Positions 1 through 8,454 of a stretch of 64,000 nucleotides of DNA are shown piece after piece. The stretch is from assembly GCF_020215645.1 (NCBI RefSeq), contig NZ_CP084058.1:1922001-1986000 (forward strand), read 5' to 3'. This DNA comes from Nonomuraea gerenzanensis. Lineage in GTDB: Bacteria; Actinomycetota; Actinomycetes; Streptosporangiales; Streptosporangiaceae. Numbering within the stretch: the stretch's first letter is position 1; each line of letters starts with the position of its first letter. Below the pieces are notes generated by a model. That model was not told the origin of the DNA and made no database searches. It was given only the letters and a program-made list of their open reading frames with translations. Position numbers and translations under genes: made by a program.

Positions 1-75
1 CAGCATGATGGCCAGCGAGGTGAGCAGCAGCCTGAGCCGGTGCGCGCGCAGCCCGGCCAGCGCGGTCCTGATCAC
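1..75 (-). CDS. ABC transporter permease (FtsX/MacB-like), 5' fragment
   Basis: Only the first 25 codons are inside the window; the gene runs off the left edge. The GTG start at 75 follows the stop of the upstream ATPase by one base and has a GGAGG at 82-86. The N-terminus reads V-I-R-T-A-L-A-G-L-R-A-H-R, then a hydrophobic run (LRLLLTSLAIML). This is the usual start of FtsX-like permeases: a short basic cytoplasmic stretch, then the first membrane helix. With the ATPase it should form an exporter or lipoprotein-release type transporter. The family call rests on this N-terminus plus context. Confidence 0.7.
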   Translation of the reverse strand, partial: MIRTALAGLRAHRLRLLLTSLAIML

Positions 76-76
76 C

Positions 77-829
77 TCACGCCTCCAGCCGGACGAGGGT
101 GTCCAGCACGCTCTGCGGCGTGGGCGCGGCCAGCTCGGTGACCAGCTCGCCGTCGCGCAGGAACACCACGCGGTCGGCGTACGAGGCCGCCACCGGGTCG
201 TGCGTCACCATGACGATGGTCTGGCCCAGCTCGCGCACCGAGGCCCGCAGGAAGGAGAGCACCTCGGCGCCGCTGCGCGAGTCCAGGTTGCCCGTGGGCT
301 CGTCGGCGAAGATGACCTGGGGCTTGCTGATGAGCGCCCTGGCCACGGCCACCCGCTGCTGCTGGCCGCCGGACAGCTCGGTCGGCCGGTGCGAGAGCCG
401 GTCGCGCAGCCCGACGGTCTCGATCACCTTGTCGAACAGCACCTGGTCGGCCTGGCGGGCGGCGATGTCGAGGGGCAGGCGGATGTTCTGCTCGGCGGTG
501 AGCGTGGGCAGCAGGTTGAAGGCCTGGAAGATGAAGCCGATCCGCTCCCGGCGCAGCAGCGTGAGCCGCTTGTCGCTGAGCCCGGTCAGCTCCACGTCCC
601 CGATGTGCACCGTGCCGGAGGTGGCGGCGTCGAGGCCGGCCAGGCAGTGCATGAGCGTGGACTTGCCGGAGCCCGACGGGCCCATGATCGCGGTGAACGC
701 CCCGGTGGCGAAGGCCACGTTCACCCCGCGCAGCGCGTGCACCTGGGCGTCGCCCTGGCCGTACACCTTGGTCAGATCGGTGGCCACCACGGCTGGCGGG
801 GCCTGGCGCCGGGTCTCAGTGAGCGTCAC
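77..829 (-). CDS. ABC transporter ATP-binding protein (LolD/MacB type)
   Basis: 250-aa ATPase subunit. Walker A GPSGSGKST lies near residues 50-58, the signature LSGGQQQRVAVARAL and Walker B VIFADEPTGNLD follow, and a switch His is in MVTHDP. The DEPTGNLDS form is typical of the LolD/MacB/FtsE group that powers FtsX-like permeases, which fits the permease that follows with a 1-bp gap. The open frame extends upstream to 865, but the GTG at 829 is preferred because AAGGAG sits five bases before it. It is the first gene of this unit; the two-component genes upstream on the same strand are likely separate or regulatory. Confidence 0.9.
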   Translation of the reverse strand: MTLTETRRQAPPAVVATDLTKVYGQGDAQVHALRGVNVAFATGAFTAIMGPSGSGKSTLMHCLAGLDAATSGTVHIGDVELTGLSDKRLTLLRRERIGFIFQAFNLLPTLTAEQNIRLPLDIAARQADQVLFDKVIETVGLRDRLSHRPTELSGGQQQRVAVARALISKPQVIFADEPTGNLDSRSGAEVLSFLRASVRELGQTIVMVTHDPVAASYADRVVFLRDGELVTELAAPTPQSVLDTLVRLEA

Positions 830-936
830 TTTCACTCCTTGTCGTGATTTGCAGCCGCGACTCACGCTAGGAGTGGAAATTTCAGATCTTGTGGGCCTTG
901 AGGAGGGACTTCATGTGCGCCGGTGGATGACCCGGG

Positions 937-1593
937 TCAGACTTTCGGCCGATGCGTGGGCACCACCAGCCCGGCCTCGTACGCGAAGACCACCACCTGA
1001 GCCCGGTCGCGCAGCCCCAGCTTGGCCAGCACCCGCCCCAGATGTGTCTTGACCGTCGCCTCGGCCACCTCCAGCCGCGCCGCGATCTCCAGGTTGGACA
1101 GGCCGCGCGCCACCATGAGCAGCACCTCCCGCTCGCGCGGCGTCAGCTCGCCCACCCCCGACGTCAGGGGCGCGTCGGTCGGGAGCTGCGCGGCGAAGCG
1201 GTCGAGCATCCGGCGCAGCGTGGTCGGCGACACCACGGAGTCGCCCGCGTGCACCACCCGGATGGCGTTGACCAGGTCGGCCGGCGGCACGTCCTTCAGC
1301 AGGAACCCGGCCGCGCCCGCCTTGACCGCCGCGAAGGCGTACTCGTCGAGGTCGAACGTGGTCAGGATGAGCACCTTCGGCCCGTCGATGTGCCGGGTGG
1401 CCTCCACGCCGTCCATGGCGGGCATGCGCACGTCCATCAGCACCACGTCGACCTCGGTGGTCTTCAGGATCTCCAGCGCGGTGGCGCCGTCACCCGCCTC
1501 CGCCACCACCTCGATGTCCGGCTGCGCCCCGAGCACCATCCTGAACCCGGCCCGCAACAGCTCCTGGTCGTCGACCAGCATCACTCTGATCAT
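937..1593 (-). CDS. NarL/LuxR-family two-component response regulator
   Basis: 218-aa cytoplasmic regulator. The receiver domain covers about residues 1-120, with the acidic pair D8/D9, phospho-acceptor D54 in LMDVRMPAMDG and the conserved Lys in LLKDVPP. A LuxR-type helix-turn-helix follows (about 148-210: LTPREREVLLMVARGLSN, then ATVKTHLGRVLAKLGLRDR). The ATG directly abuts the TGA of the sensor kinase (TGAATG), so the two are translationally coupled. The exporter genes begin 108 bp downstream on the same strand and are plausible targets, as in many actinobacterial DesR/LiaR-like systems. That link is inference. Confidence 0.95.
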   Translation of the reverse strand: MIRVMLVDDQELLRAGFRMVLGAQPDIEVVAEAGDGATALEILKTTEVDVVLMDVRMPAMDGVEATRHIDGPKVLILTTFDLDEYAFAAVKAGAAGFLLKDVPPADLVNAIRVVHAGDSVVSPTTLRRMLDRFAAQLPTDAPLTSGVGELTPREREVLLMVARGLSNLEIAARLEVAEATVKTHLGRVLAKLGLRDRAQVVVFAYEAGLVVPTHRPKV

Positions 1594-2763
1594 TCACGCC
1601 GCCTTCGCCATGGGCAACCTGGCCAGCACCTCGAAGCCGCCGCCCTGCCGGGGGCCCGCCGAGACGGCGCCGCCGTACATGCCGACCCTCTCACGCATGC
1701 CGATCAGGCCGTGCCCGTCGGAGCTCACCGGGGCCGCCGCGCCCCGGCCGTTGTCGGTCACGCGGACGAGCAGCTCGGAGCCGAGGTAGTCGATCTCCAC
1801 GGCGGCCTCGACACCGGGGCCGCCGTGCTTGAGCGCGTTCGTCAGCGCCTCCTGGACGATGCGGTAGACCGTGAGCTGCTGGCCCTCCGGCAGCTCGGCC
1901 GGCGCGCCGCCGACCCGCAGGCTGGCCGGCACGGCCGAGTCGTGGACGAGCTCCGCCAGCTGGCCCAGGCCCGGCTGGGGGGTGTAGTCGGTGCCCACCG
2001 CCTCGTTCTCGCGCAGGACGCCCACCAGCCTGCGCATCTCGGCGAGCGCGGCGCGGCCGGTCTTGGAGATGTTCCTGACGGCCAGGCGGGCCTGCTCCAG
2101 GTCGCTGTCCATGGCGTAGCCCGCGCCGTCGGCCTGGACCACCATGACGCTGACGTTGTGCGCCACCACGTCGTGCAGCTCCCTGGCGATCCTGGCGCGC
2201 TCGGCCGCCGCCGCCATCCTGGCCTGCTGGTCGCGCTCGCGTTCCGCCCGCTCGGCGCGCTCCTCCAGGCCCTCCAGGTAGCGGCGGCGGGTGTTGGCGT
2301 ACAGGCCGGTCAGCCAGACCGTGACCACGAAGATCGAGCCGCTGAAGAACATCCCGAACGTGGCCATCTCCCAGTTGAGCAGCACCAGGAACACCCCGAG
2401 CTCCGCCACCAGGCACGCGGCCAGCGCCCACCGGAACGTGCACTGGTAGGCCACCCCCCACAGCGCCACCAGCACCGCGAGGTTGGCGGGCTGCGGAGCG
2501 GTCTCCGCCAGCCATTGCCCGAAGCTGACCAGCGCCACGACGGCGAACGAGGTCAGCGGCCTGTCACGCCACCACAGCGGCACGATCAGCGCCGCCGCGA
2601 GCCCCAGGTAGCCGGCCACGTGGAGGAGGACGTCGCCCCCCGGCGGGGTCGTCGCCGCGAACGGCACCGCGAGGAGGGCGCACAGCACCCCCAGGGGGGC
2701 CACCCTGAGGACACCGGCCATTTTCGCGTGGCGCGTGGACCACGCCCGTACCCTGCCGAACAC
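1594..2763 (-). CDS. Sensor histidine kinase (HisKA_3 family)
   Basis: 389-aa membrane kinase, partner of the adjoining response regulator. Residues 1-155 hold about five or six hydrophobic segments with little extracellular sequence. A short charged coiled coil follows (RRRYLEGLEERAERAERERDQQ), then the HisKA_3 dimerisation/phosphoacceptor motif (RIARELHDVVAHNVSVM). The HATPase_c domain has VQEALTNALKHG and VTDNGRG. The GTG start at 2763 lacks a strong ribosome site; an ATG 14 codons inside (MAGVLRVAPLG) is a credible alternative. The mainly intramembrane sensor suggests envelope-stress or lipid-state sensing, which is inference from topology. Confidence 0.92.
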   Translation of the reverse strand: MFGRVRAWSTRHAKMAGVLRVAPLGVLCALLAVPFAATTPPGGDVLLHVAGYLGLAAALIVPLWWRDRPLTSFAVVALVSFGQWLAETAPQPANLAVLVALWGVAYQCTFRWALAACLVAELGVFLVLLNWEMATFGMFFSGSIFVVTVWLTGLYANTRRRYLEGLEERAERAERERDQQARMAAAAERARIARELHDVVAHNVSVMVVQADGAGYAMDSDLEQARLAVRNISKTGRAALAEMRRLVGVLRENEAVGTDYTPQPGLGQLAELVHDSAVPASLRVGGAPAELPEGQQLTVYRIVQEALTNALKHGGPGVEAAVEIDYLGSELLVRVTDNGRGAAAPVSSDGHGLIGMRERVGMYGGAVSAGPRQGGGFEVLARLPMAKAA

Positions 2764-2832
2764 ATCATCACGATATGTAGCGCCGGTGGGACATTGGTCC
2801 GCCTGGAGGCGGAAGTAGGACTACGACCCAGG

Positions 2833-2858
2833 TCTTACATGGATTTGCTCTTACATGG
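2833..2858. repeat. Two 10-bp direct repeats upstream of the sensor kinase
   Basis: TCTTACATGG occurs at 2833-2842 and again at 2849-2858, 16 bp apart. A third weaker copy (GCTTACGGTG) begins at 2860. They lie between the divergent kinase and the membrane-protein gene. Phased direct repeats of this size are typical of response-regulator binding sites, so autoregulation is possible. This is inference. Confidence 0.4.
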
Positions 2859-2895
2859 GGCTTACGGTGGCTTTGGCATCCTCTATTACTGGGAG

Positions 2896-2911
2896 CGCCC
2901 CTTGCGGGGCG
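2896..2911 (+). promoter_or_regulatory. Small GC hairpin just before a ribosome site
   Basis: CGCCCC (2896-2901) pairs with GGGGCG (2906-2911) around a TTGC loop. It ends six bases before the AGGGAG ribosome site of the gene at 2929, so it may modulate translation start. Weak evidence. Confidence 0.3.
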
Positions 2912-2928
2912 AGTAAAGGGAGATCGTG

Positions 2929-3474
2929 ATGGCGGATCATGATCGCGACGCCGGGTCGCGCGGCGAAGAGGAAGCGCCGCGCGACCCGACCCCGTCGGAG
3001 CCGACTACTGGGCCCGATACTGGGCCGACCAGTGGGCCGACCAGTGGGCCGACCAGAGAGCTGCCCGAGCCGGGCCCGCTCAAGTACGGCGAACAGGCTG
3101 ATCACGCCTATACCTACATCCCGCCCGCCCAGCCGGAACCCGCCCCATGGGAGCGCGGTTCCTCCCTGTTCGGCGGCTTCCTGCGCCGCAGACGCACCCA
3201 GGTCATGAGCGCCGCCCTGGCCGGGCTCTTCGTCGGCGGCCTGCTCGGCGGTGTCACCGTGGCGGCCTTCAACGACCTGGCCGACGACGGCGACAGGTAC
3301 GACGTGTGGATGGAGGCGCCGGGCTGGGGCCGGCACCACGACTGGGGCCCCGGACGGATGGGGCCGGAATGTTACGCGGGTGAGGACCACGGCTACTGCG
3401 TGCTGCCGCCGCCGGCCGAGGTGGAGCCCGTCCCGGAGGACGATCTGCTTCCGGAGCCCACGTACACGGGCTGA
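2929..3474 (+). CDS. Single-pass membrane protein, unknown function
   Basis: 181-aa protein I do not recognise. The N-terminal 85 residues are hydrophilic and Pro/acid-rich, and include three near-perfect TSGP repeats (about residues 29-42). One membrane helix follows a basic RRRRTQ stretch (about 88-112, AALAGLFVGGLLGGV). After it comes a short external tail rich in Trp, Gly, His and acidic residues (EAPGWGRHHDWGPGRMG) with two Cys. The basic residues before the helix suggest an inside N-terminus. The ATG at 2929 is chosen over the GTG one codon earlier because AGGGAG (2917-2922) is six bases away. It stands alone upstream of a convergent tRNA gene. Confidence 0.75.
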   Translation: MADHDRDAGSRGEEEAPRDPTPSEPTTGPDTGPTSGPTSGPTRELPEPGPLKYGEQADHAYTYIPPAQPEPAPWERGSSLFGGFLRRRRTQVMSAALAGLFVGGLLGGVTVAAFNDLADDGDRYDVWMEAPGWGRHHDWGPGRMGPECYAGEDHGYCVLPPPAEVEPVPEDDLLPEPTYTG

Positions 3475-3480
3475 CAGGTG

Positions 3481-3563
3481 TGCGGGCGGGGGGACTCGAA
3501 CCCCCACAGTGTCTCCACCAACAGGACCTAAACCTGCCGCGTATGCCATTTCGCCACGCCCGC
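3481..3563 (-). tRNA. tRNA-Leu (anticodon UAG)
   Basis: 83-nt tRNA on the minus strand. The 5' acceptor arm GCGGGCG (3557-3563) pairs with CGCCCGC, followed by the discriminator A at 3481. The D arm, the anticodon stem GCAGG/CCTGT with loop TTTAGGT (anticodon TAG, complement of 3528-3530), a long class II variable arm and the T arm GGGGGTTCGAGTCCCCC are all visible. The long variable arm plus UAG identify leucine. CCA is not encoded. A TAnnnT box (TAAACT, complement of 3593-3598) lies about 30 bp upstream. Confidence 0.97.
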
Positions 3564-3649
3564 GCATCCCCCGCCGCAGCGGGCTGGACACAGTTTAGCG
3601 CTCCGCATGGGAGCCGGAGGCGATTGTGACGACGCGGAGACCTTCGCCG

Positions 3650-3672
3650 GGGCCCTCCTGGACGGAGGGCCC
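3650..3672 (-). terminator. Hairpin downstream of bcp
   Basis: Perfect 9-bp inverted repeat GGGCCCTCC / GGAGGGCCC with a 5-nt loop, 8 bp past the bcp stop. No clear U-tract follows. GC-rich terminators without U-tracts are common in actinobacteria. Confidence 0.6.
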
Positions 3673-3680
3673 ACAGGCGG

Positions 3681-4154
3681 TCAGGAGAGGCCGAGCTTCT
3701 TCGTGAGCGAGGCCACGTGGCCCGTCGCCTTCACGTTGTAGAGCGCCTGCTCCACCTTCCCGTCGCCGTCGATGACGAACGTCGACCGGATCACCCCCAC
3801 GACCTCCTTGCCGTAGAGCTTCTTGGTGCCGTACGCGCCGTACGCCTGGTGCACGGCCAGGTCGGGGTCGGACAGCAGGGGGAAGGTGAGCGCGTCGCGC
3901 TCGGCGAACTTGGCCAGCTTCTCCGGCTTGTCCTTCGACACGCCGAGGACGACGAAACCTTCGGCCGTGAGCCGCGCCAGGTTGTCGCGGAAGTCACAGG
4001 CCTGCTTGGTGCAACCGGGAGTCATCGCGGCAGGATAGAAATAGAGGATCACCCGCTTGCCGCGGTAGGTGTCGAGTGACACGGTGCCGCCGTCGGCGGT
4101 GGGTAGCGTGAACTCCGGCGCGGCGTCGCCGGGCGTGAGTCTGGTCTCGGTCAA
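3681..4154 (-). CDS. bcp: Thioredoxin-dependent thiol peroxidase (Bcp/PrxQ)
   Basis: 157-aa peroxiredoxin that reduces hydrogen peroxide and organic hydroperoxides using thioredoxin. The AhpC/TSA fold is clear. The peroxidatic Cys is C48 in PAAMTPGCTKQACDFRD, with the resolving Cys at C53, the PrxQ spacing. The catalytic Thr/Pro precede the first Cys and a conserved Arg lies in VIRSTFVID. The open frame extends to 4343, but the TTG at 4154 has GGAGG directly upstream and gives the normal family length. The gene is monocistronic, ending in the hairpin at 3650, and is divergent from a DUF3618 protein. Confidence 0.95.
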   Translation of the reverse strand: MTETRLTPGDAAPEFTLPTADGGTVSLDTYRGKRVILYFYPAAMTPGCTKQACDFRDNLARLTAEGFVVLGVSKDKPEKLAKFAERDALTFPLLSDPDLAVHQAYGAYGTKKLYGKEVVGVIRSTFVIDGDGKVEQALYNVKATGHVASLTKKLGLS

Positions 4155-4300
4155 TGGGCCCTCCTGGGTTCTTCCCGCCAACCTACCGGCCCGGCCGTTG
4201 TGCCGGACGGCACGCCGACCTGACAGACTGATCACGACCAGAACGGACGGAGCCCGCTCGGCATGCGGTGCGGGGCACGCGTACGGTCGGAAGGAGAGCC

Positions 4301-4636
4301 ATGGCTGACACCGATCCCGACGAGCTGGAGCGGCGCATCGCACGGACGCGCGCGGAGTTGGCGCACACGGTCGACGCCATCGCCGACCGGGTGAGCCCCA
4401 AGCGGGTCGCCGAGCGCACGGTGGCCGACGTCAAGACCAGGGCGGGCCACTTCGTGGCCTCCGTGGGCGACGCGCTCGGGGTGACGCCGCGGCCGGTCGA
4501 GTTCGGCGACAACCCCGACCAGGTGTGGGAGGAGGAGCGGCCGGAGGTGGGGCCGCTGCTCATCGGGGTCGGCGCGGTGCTGGTCGTGGGGGCGGCCATC
4601 GTGCTGTGGCGCCGCAGCCGCCGCCGGCGCCGCTAG
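4301..4636 (+). CDS. DUF3618-type small membrane protein
   Basis: 111-aa protein. The N-terminal 50 residues are a charged helix of DUF3618 type (DELERRIARTRAELAHTVDAI, then DRVSPKRVAERT). A single C-terminal membrane helix follows (LIGVGAVLVVGAAIVLW) with a very basic tail. DUF3618 proteins are tail-anchored membrane proteins of unknown role in actinobacteria, often beside phage-holin superfamily III proteins, which are absent here. The ATG at 4301 has AAGGAGA upstream. Its 3' end overlaps the convergent aldolase-like gene by 4 bp. Confidence 0.8.
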   Translation: MADTDPDELERRIARTRAELAHTVDAIADRVSPKRVAERTVADVKTRAGHFVASVGDALGVTPRPVEFGDNPDQVWEEERPEVGPLLIGVGAVLVVGAAIVLWRRSRRRRR

Positions 4637-5820
4637 AGGAAGGTCTTCCCCTCGCCCCGATACGTCGGCACCGACTCCACCACGGCGTCGCCGTCGATGA
4701 GGTGCAGCGCGTCGAAGTGCTCGCACAGCTCGCCCGCCTTGGCGTGCCTGAACCACACCCGGTCGCCGATCCGCAGGTCCTGCGCCGCCTGGCCGAGCAG
4801 CGGCGTCTGCACCTCGCCCGCGCCCTCCTCGGGCGCGTACCGCAGGCCCGCGGGCAGGTACGGCTGGGGCGCCCTGGTCGGGCCCACCGGCCCTGAGGCC
4901 AGGTAGCCGCCGCCCAGCACGGTCACCGCGTCCGGAGCCGGGCGGCGCACCACCGGCAGGGCGAACAGCGCGGCCGGGTGTCCGGTGAAGCGGCGGAAGA
5001 AGTCGAACAGCCGCGGGTGGAAGAGGCCGGAGCCCGCCGCCAGCTCCGTCACGGCCTTCTCGCGGGTGGTGAGCTCCAGGGAGCCGGTGCCGCCGCCGTT
5101 GACGAACTCCAGGTCGGCGAACTGGCGTACGGCGTTCACGATCCGGCCGCGGCGCAGGATGAGCTCCCTGGCCGACAGCGACTGCATGAGCCGGATGAGG
5201 CGGGCGCGGGCGGCGTTGGCGGGCGGGGCGTCGCCGACCCCGGCGATCTGCCCCTCGTACGCCAGCAGCCCCACCAGCCGCAGGCCCGGCCGCTTGGCGA
5301 TGTCGGCGGCCAGGTCGGCGGCCTCGTGCGGCTCCCTGACAGGGGAGCGCAGGGCGCCCACCCGCCGGCCGAAGGCGACGTAGGCGGTGTCGAGGTCGAG
5401 GCAGAGCCGGATCTCGGCCCGCGGGCGCACCCCGGCCACGGCCGTCTCGATGTGGCCGAGGTGGGCGGTGGAGTCGATGGTCACGGTGATCCGCGCGGCG
5501 GCGCGCGGATCACCTGCCAGCGCGGCCAGCGCCTGCCGGTCGGCCGTGGGGTAGGCGACGAGGACGTCGGTGAAGCCGTTCGCGGCCAGCCAGAGCGCCT
5601 CGGGCAGCGTGTACGCCATGATGCCGCGGAAGCCGTCCATGGCCAGGACCCGCTCCAGCAGGGGGCGGCTGCGGACGGACTTGCTGGCCACCCTGATCGG
5701 CTTGCCCGCGGCGCGGCGCACGAGGTCGGCGGCGTTGGCCCGCATCGCGGCGAGATCGACGACGGCGAACGGGGGTTCGAGGGCCGCTGTGGCGCGGTCG
5801 TAGCGCTGGCGGTCATCCAT
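4633..5820 (-). CDS. PLP-dependent amino acid deaminase/aldolase (alanine racemase N-terminal fold)
   Basis: 395-aa fold-type III PLP enzyme. The N-terminus has the alanine-racemase-like barrel start (PPFAVVDLAAMRANAADLV), and the PLP Lys is probably in IRVASKSVRSRPLLERVL. A C-terminal beta domain resembling D-threonine aldolase/D-serine dehydratase follows (GDRVWFRHAKAGELCEHFD), with the His-x-Cys type metal site near HAKAGELCEHF. It probably acts on a D-hydroxy amino acid; the substrate is not fixed by sequence. The frame reaches 5940, but the ATG at 5820 matches the conserved MDDRQRYDRAT-type start. It overlaps the convergent DUF3618 gene. Confidence 0.8.
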   Translation of the reverse strand: MDDRQRYDRATAALEPPFAVVDLAAMRANAADLVRRAAGKPIRVASKSVRSRPLLERVLAMDGFRGIMAYTLPEALWLAANGFTDVLVAYPTADRQALAALAGDPRAAARITVTIDSTAHLGHIETAVAGVRPRAEIRLCLDLDTAYVAFGRRVGALRSPVREPHEAADLAADIAKRPGLRLVGLLAYEGQIAGVGDAPPANAARARLIRLMQSLSARELILRRGRIVNAVRQFADLEFVNGGGTGSLELTTREKAVTELAAGSGLFHPRLFDFFRRFTGHPAALFALPVVRRPAPDAVTVLGGGYLASGPVGPTRAPQPYLPAGLRYAPEEGAGEVQTPLLGQAAQDLRIGDRVWFRHAKAGELCEHFDALHLIDGDAVVESVPTYRGEGKTFL

Positions 5821-5957
5821 ACCGGCAGCGTAACCGCATAAGGGGCAAAAGAACATGAGCCTTGTTCGCGTTAGTCGCCGTCCCCGTAATGTTCGGGCAA
5901 ATCGGCGGCGAGGGCGCGGTTCAGGCCATGCGGGGCCCATGTACGTCTGTCGTTGTG

Positions 5958-6557
5958 ATGACCACGCTTCAGCAGATACTGCCCGGCGCCGTCGTCGCCC
6001 CGCGGGACACCGGCCTGCGCAGGGCGCGCAGAGTGCTCAGGCCGGCGCGTACCGTCCCGGGAGCCCTGGTCGCGCTCACGCTGACCGCCGGACTCGGGGC
6101 GACCGCGGCGGAAGTGGTGTCGGCACTGCTCGGCGCCCCCCTCGGCTGGGTGCCGGTGGACGAGGTGGTCGCGCTCGCGGGCCGCACCACCTGGCCGGAG
6201 ACGGCCACCGCCGCCCTGGTCTCGGCCGGGGCGGGCACCCTGATGGTGCTGCTGGCGCTCGTGCCGGGCCGCTCGGGGCTGGTGCCGGTGGAGACGTCCG
6301 ACCCGCTGATCGTCATCGGCATCACCCGCTCGGGCCTGCGGCGCACGCTGTGCGCGGCGGCTCGGCAGGTGGCGGGCGTGGACAAGGCCCGCGTACGCCT
6401 GCGCCGGCGCACCATCGAGGTCACGGTCAGGACGGGCACGGAGAGCTCGGGCCAGATGCTCAGGCAGGTCGGCACGGCCGTGGGCGACCGCCTCGCGGGC
6501 GTGGGCACGCTCGGCACCGGCGAGGTCGTGGTACGGCTGCGCAGGAGGGCCGGTTGA
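5958..6557 (+). CDS. DUF6286-domain membrane protein
   Basis: 199-aa protein with two hydrophobic segments (about 30-55 and 85-108) followed by a basic cytoplasmic C-terminal domain (SDPLIVIGITRSGLRRTLCAA to the end). That domain is the DUF6286 region and resembles the Asp23/AmaP C-terminal fold. Such proteins usually sit in actinobacterial Asp23/Gls24 alkaline-shock clusters at the membrane. The start is uncertain: ATG 5958 or GTG 5955, both without a strong ribosome site, while the open frame begins at 5862. It overlaps the next gene by 1 bp (TGATG). Confidence 0.7.
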   Translation: MTTLQQILPGAVVAPRDTGLRRARRVLRPARTVPGALVALTLTAGLGATAAEVVSALLGAPLGWVPVDEVVALAGRTTWPETATAALVSAGAGTLMVLLALVPGRSGLVPVETSDPLIVIGITRSGLRRTLCAAARQVAGVDKARVRLRRRTIEVTVRTGTESSGQMLRQVGTAVGDRLAGVGTLGTGEVVVRLRRRAG

Positions 6558-7051
6558 TGCGTCAGTACCCTGGTCACCGCGTCGGCCTGGCGGTCGTCGG
6601 AGCGACGCTGCTGGGCGCGGGCGGATACGCCTGGCTCCGCGGCCACGACCGCTTCTTCGACCTCCCGCCCACCGCCAAGGTCCTGCCCGCCCACGCACAC
6701 AGGGCACTGGCCGAGGACCCGTGGCCGCTGTGGTTCCTCGCCCTCGGCCTGCTGCTCCTGGCCCTGGTCACGCTGCGCTGGCTGCTGGTCGGCCTCGGCT
6801 GGGGCCGCCGCGGCACCCACAACGGCACCGGCACGGCCATGCTGTTCGTCGGACTCAAGGGTGTGGACGGGCTGAGCAGGACGGGCGTGCGGGTCGCGGA
6901 GGACCGCCTGAGCATCGGCCTGACCTGCCCGTCGGCGGCGGACGTGGGCGCGGTGGTGAGCAAGCTGGACCAGGACATCGTGGGGCGCATCCGGCGCGAG
7001 GTACGCGACGACGAGACGCCCACACTGGTCCGGCTGCACGTGCGCCGCTAG
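6557..7051 (+). CDS. AmaP-like alkaline shock membrane anchor protein
   Basis: 164-aa protein with two membrane helices (about 10-28 and 55-80), the pattern of AmaP, which anchors Asp23/Gls24 proteins to the membrane. The C-terminal half (TGVRVAEDRLSIGLTCPSAA, then LVRLHVRR) is a small cytoplasmic domain similar in plan to its neighbour's. The start ATG overlaps the stop of the DUF6286 gene, so the two are coupled. No Gls24/Asp23 gene is next to it, which is odd for the family. The gene ends 4 bp from the convergent sdaA stop. Confidence 0.72.
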   Translation: MRQYPGHRVGLAVVGATLLGAGGYAWLRGHDRFFDLPPTAKVLPAHAHRALAEDPWPLWFLALGLLLLALVTLRWLLVGLGWGRRGTHNGTGTAMLFVGLKGVDGLSRTGVRVAEDRLSIGLTCPSAADVGAVVSKLDQDIVGRIRREVRDDETPTLVRLHVRR

Positions 7052-7055
7052 CGGC

Positions 7056-8432
7056 TCAGCACTCGATCACATTGACCGCGAGCCCGCCCCGCGACGTCTC
7101 CTTGTACTTGTCGAGCATGTCCCGCCCCGTGTCCCGCATCGTCTTGATCGCCTTGTCCAGCGCCACGTAGTGCTTCCCATCACCCCGCAACGCGATGCGC
7201 GCCGCCGTGATCGCCTTGTTGGAGGCCACGGCGTTGCGCTCGATGCACGGGATCTGCACCAGGCCGCCGATCGGGTCGCAGGTCAGCCCCAGGTTGTGCT
7301 CGATGCCGATCTCCGCCGCGTTCTCCACCTGCTCCGGCGTCCCCCCGAGCACCTCCGTGAGCGCGGCGGAGGCCATCGAGCAGGCCGAGCCCACCTCGCC
7401 CTGGCAGCCCACCTCGGCGCCGGAGATGGAGGCGTTCTCCTTGAACAGCACGCCGATCGCCCCCGCCGTCAGCAGGAAGCGGACCACGCCGTCGTCGTCG
7501 GCGTGCGGGACGAAGCGGGTGTAGTAGGTCAGGACGGCCGGGATGATGCCGGCGGCGCCGTTGGTGGGGGCGGTGACGATGCGGCCGCCGGCGGCGTTCT
7601 CCTCGTTGACCGCCAGCGCGAACAGCGTGACCCAGTCCATGGCCTGCAGCGGGTCCTTCTCCGGCGGCTCGGACTGCAGGCGGCGGTGGAGCTGGTTGGC
7701 GCGGCGCTTGACCTTCAGGCCGCCCGGGAGCACGCCCTCCTTGGAGATGCCGCGGCGCACGCACTCGGACATGACCTGCCACAGGTGCAGCAGCCCCCGG
7801 CGGATCTCCTCCTCGGTGCGGCCGAACGCCTGCTCGTTCTCCAGCATCAGGGCGGAGATCGACAGGCCGGTGTTCGAGCAGTGCTTGAGCAACTCCTCGC
7901 CGGTGGTGAAGGGGAAGGGCAGCACGGTGTCGTCGGGCTTGATGCGGCCGGCGCCGGTGGCCTGCTCGTCCACCACGAAGCCGCCGCCGACCGAGAAGTA
8001 GACCTTCTCGCGCAGCCGCTCGCCGGAGGCGTCGCAGGCGGTGAAGCGCATGCCGTTCGGGTGCTCGGGCAGGGAGATCTTGCGTTCGAAGACGAGGTGC
8101 TCACCGACGACGAAGGGGATCTCGTGGCTGCCGTAGAGCTTGACGGTTCCCGACTCGCGCATCTGCGCGATGCGGGCGTCGACGGTGTCGACGTCCACCA
8201 GCTCGGGCTTCTCGCCGGACAGGCCGAGCAGGACCGCCTTGTCGCTGCCGTGGCCCTTGCCGGTCAGGCCGAGCGAGCCGTACAGGATGGCCTCCACCCG
8301 CGCCACCCGCTCCAGCAGGCCGTCCTCGTGCAGGCCGCGGACGAACTTGTGCGCCGCCGCCATCGGGCCGCCCGTGTGGGAGCTCGACGGGCCGATGCCG
8401 ATCTTGAAGAGGTCGAAGACGCTGATCGCCAT
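7056..8432 (-). CDS. sdaA: L-serine ammonia-lyase (iron-sulfur)
   Basis: 458-aa single-chain L-serine dehydratase converting L-serine to pyruvate and ammonia with a [4Fe-4S] cluster. The N-terminal beta domain starts [20 protein letters not shown] (about 1-160). The catalytic alpha domain carries Cys in [13 protein letters not shown] and [19 protein letters not shown], the expected cluster ligands. [12 protein letters not shown] is also diagnostic. It lies 53 bp downstream of gcvH on the same strand, so it may be read from the glycine-riboswitch promoter, linking glycine cleavage to serine disposal. A strong hairpin (8455-8478) lies between the two. Confidence 0.97.
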   Translation of the reverse strand: MAISVFDLFKIGIGPSSSHTGGPMAAAHKFVRGLHEDGLLERVARVEAILYGSLGLTGKGHGSDKAVLLGLSGEKPELVDVDTVDARIAQMRESGTVKLYGSHEIPFVVGEHLVFERKISLPEHPNGMRFTACDASGERLREKVYFSVGGGFVVDEQATGAGRIKPDDTVLPFPFTTGEELLKHCSNTGLSISALMLENEQAFGRTEEEIRRGLLHLWQVMSECVRRGISKEGVLPGGLKVKRRANQLHRRLQSEPPEKDPLQAMDWVTLFALAVNEENAAGGRIVTAPTNGAAGIIPAVLTYYTRFVPHADDDGVVRFLLTAGAIGVLFKENASISGAEVGCQGEVGSACSMASAALTEVLGGTPEQVENAAEIGIEHNLGLTCDPIGGLVQIPCIERNAVASNKAITAARIALRGDGKHYVALDKAIKTMRDTGRDMLDKYKETSRGGLAVNVIEC

Positions 8433-8454
8433 TGATGTGCGCCCTTCATGAGAG

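Noticed and set aside
2851..3591. Minus-strand 246-aa open frame covering the tRNA and membrane-protein gene
   Set aside because: It is read through the tRNA-Leu gene and antisense to the coding frame at 2929.
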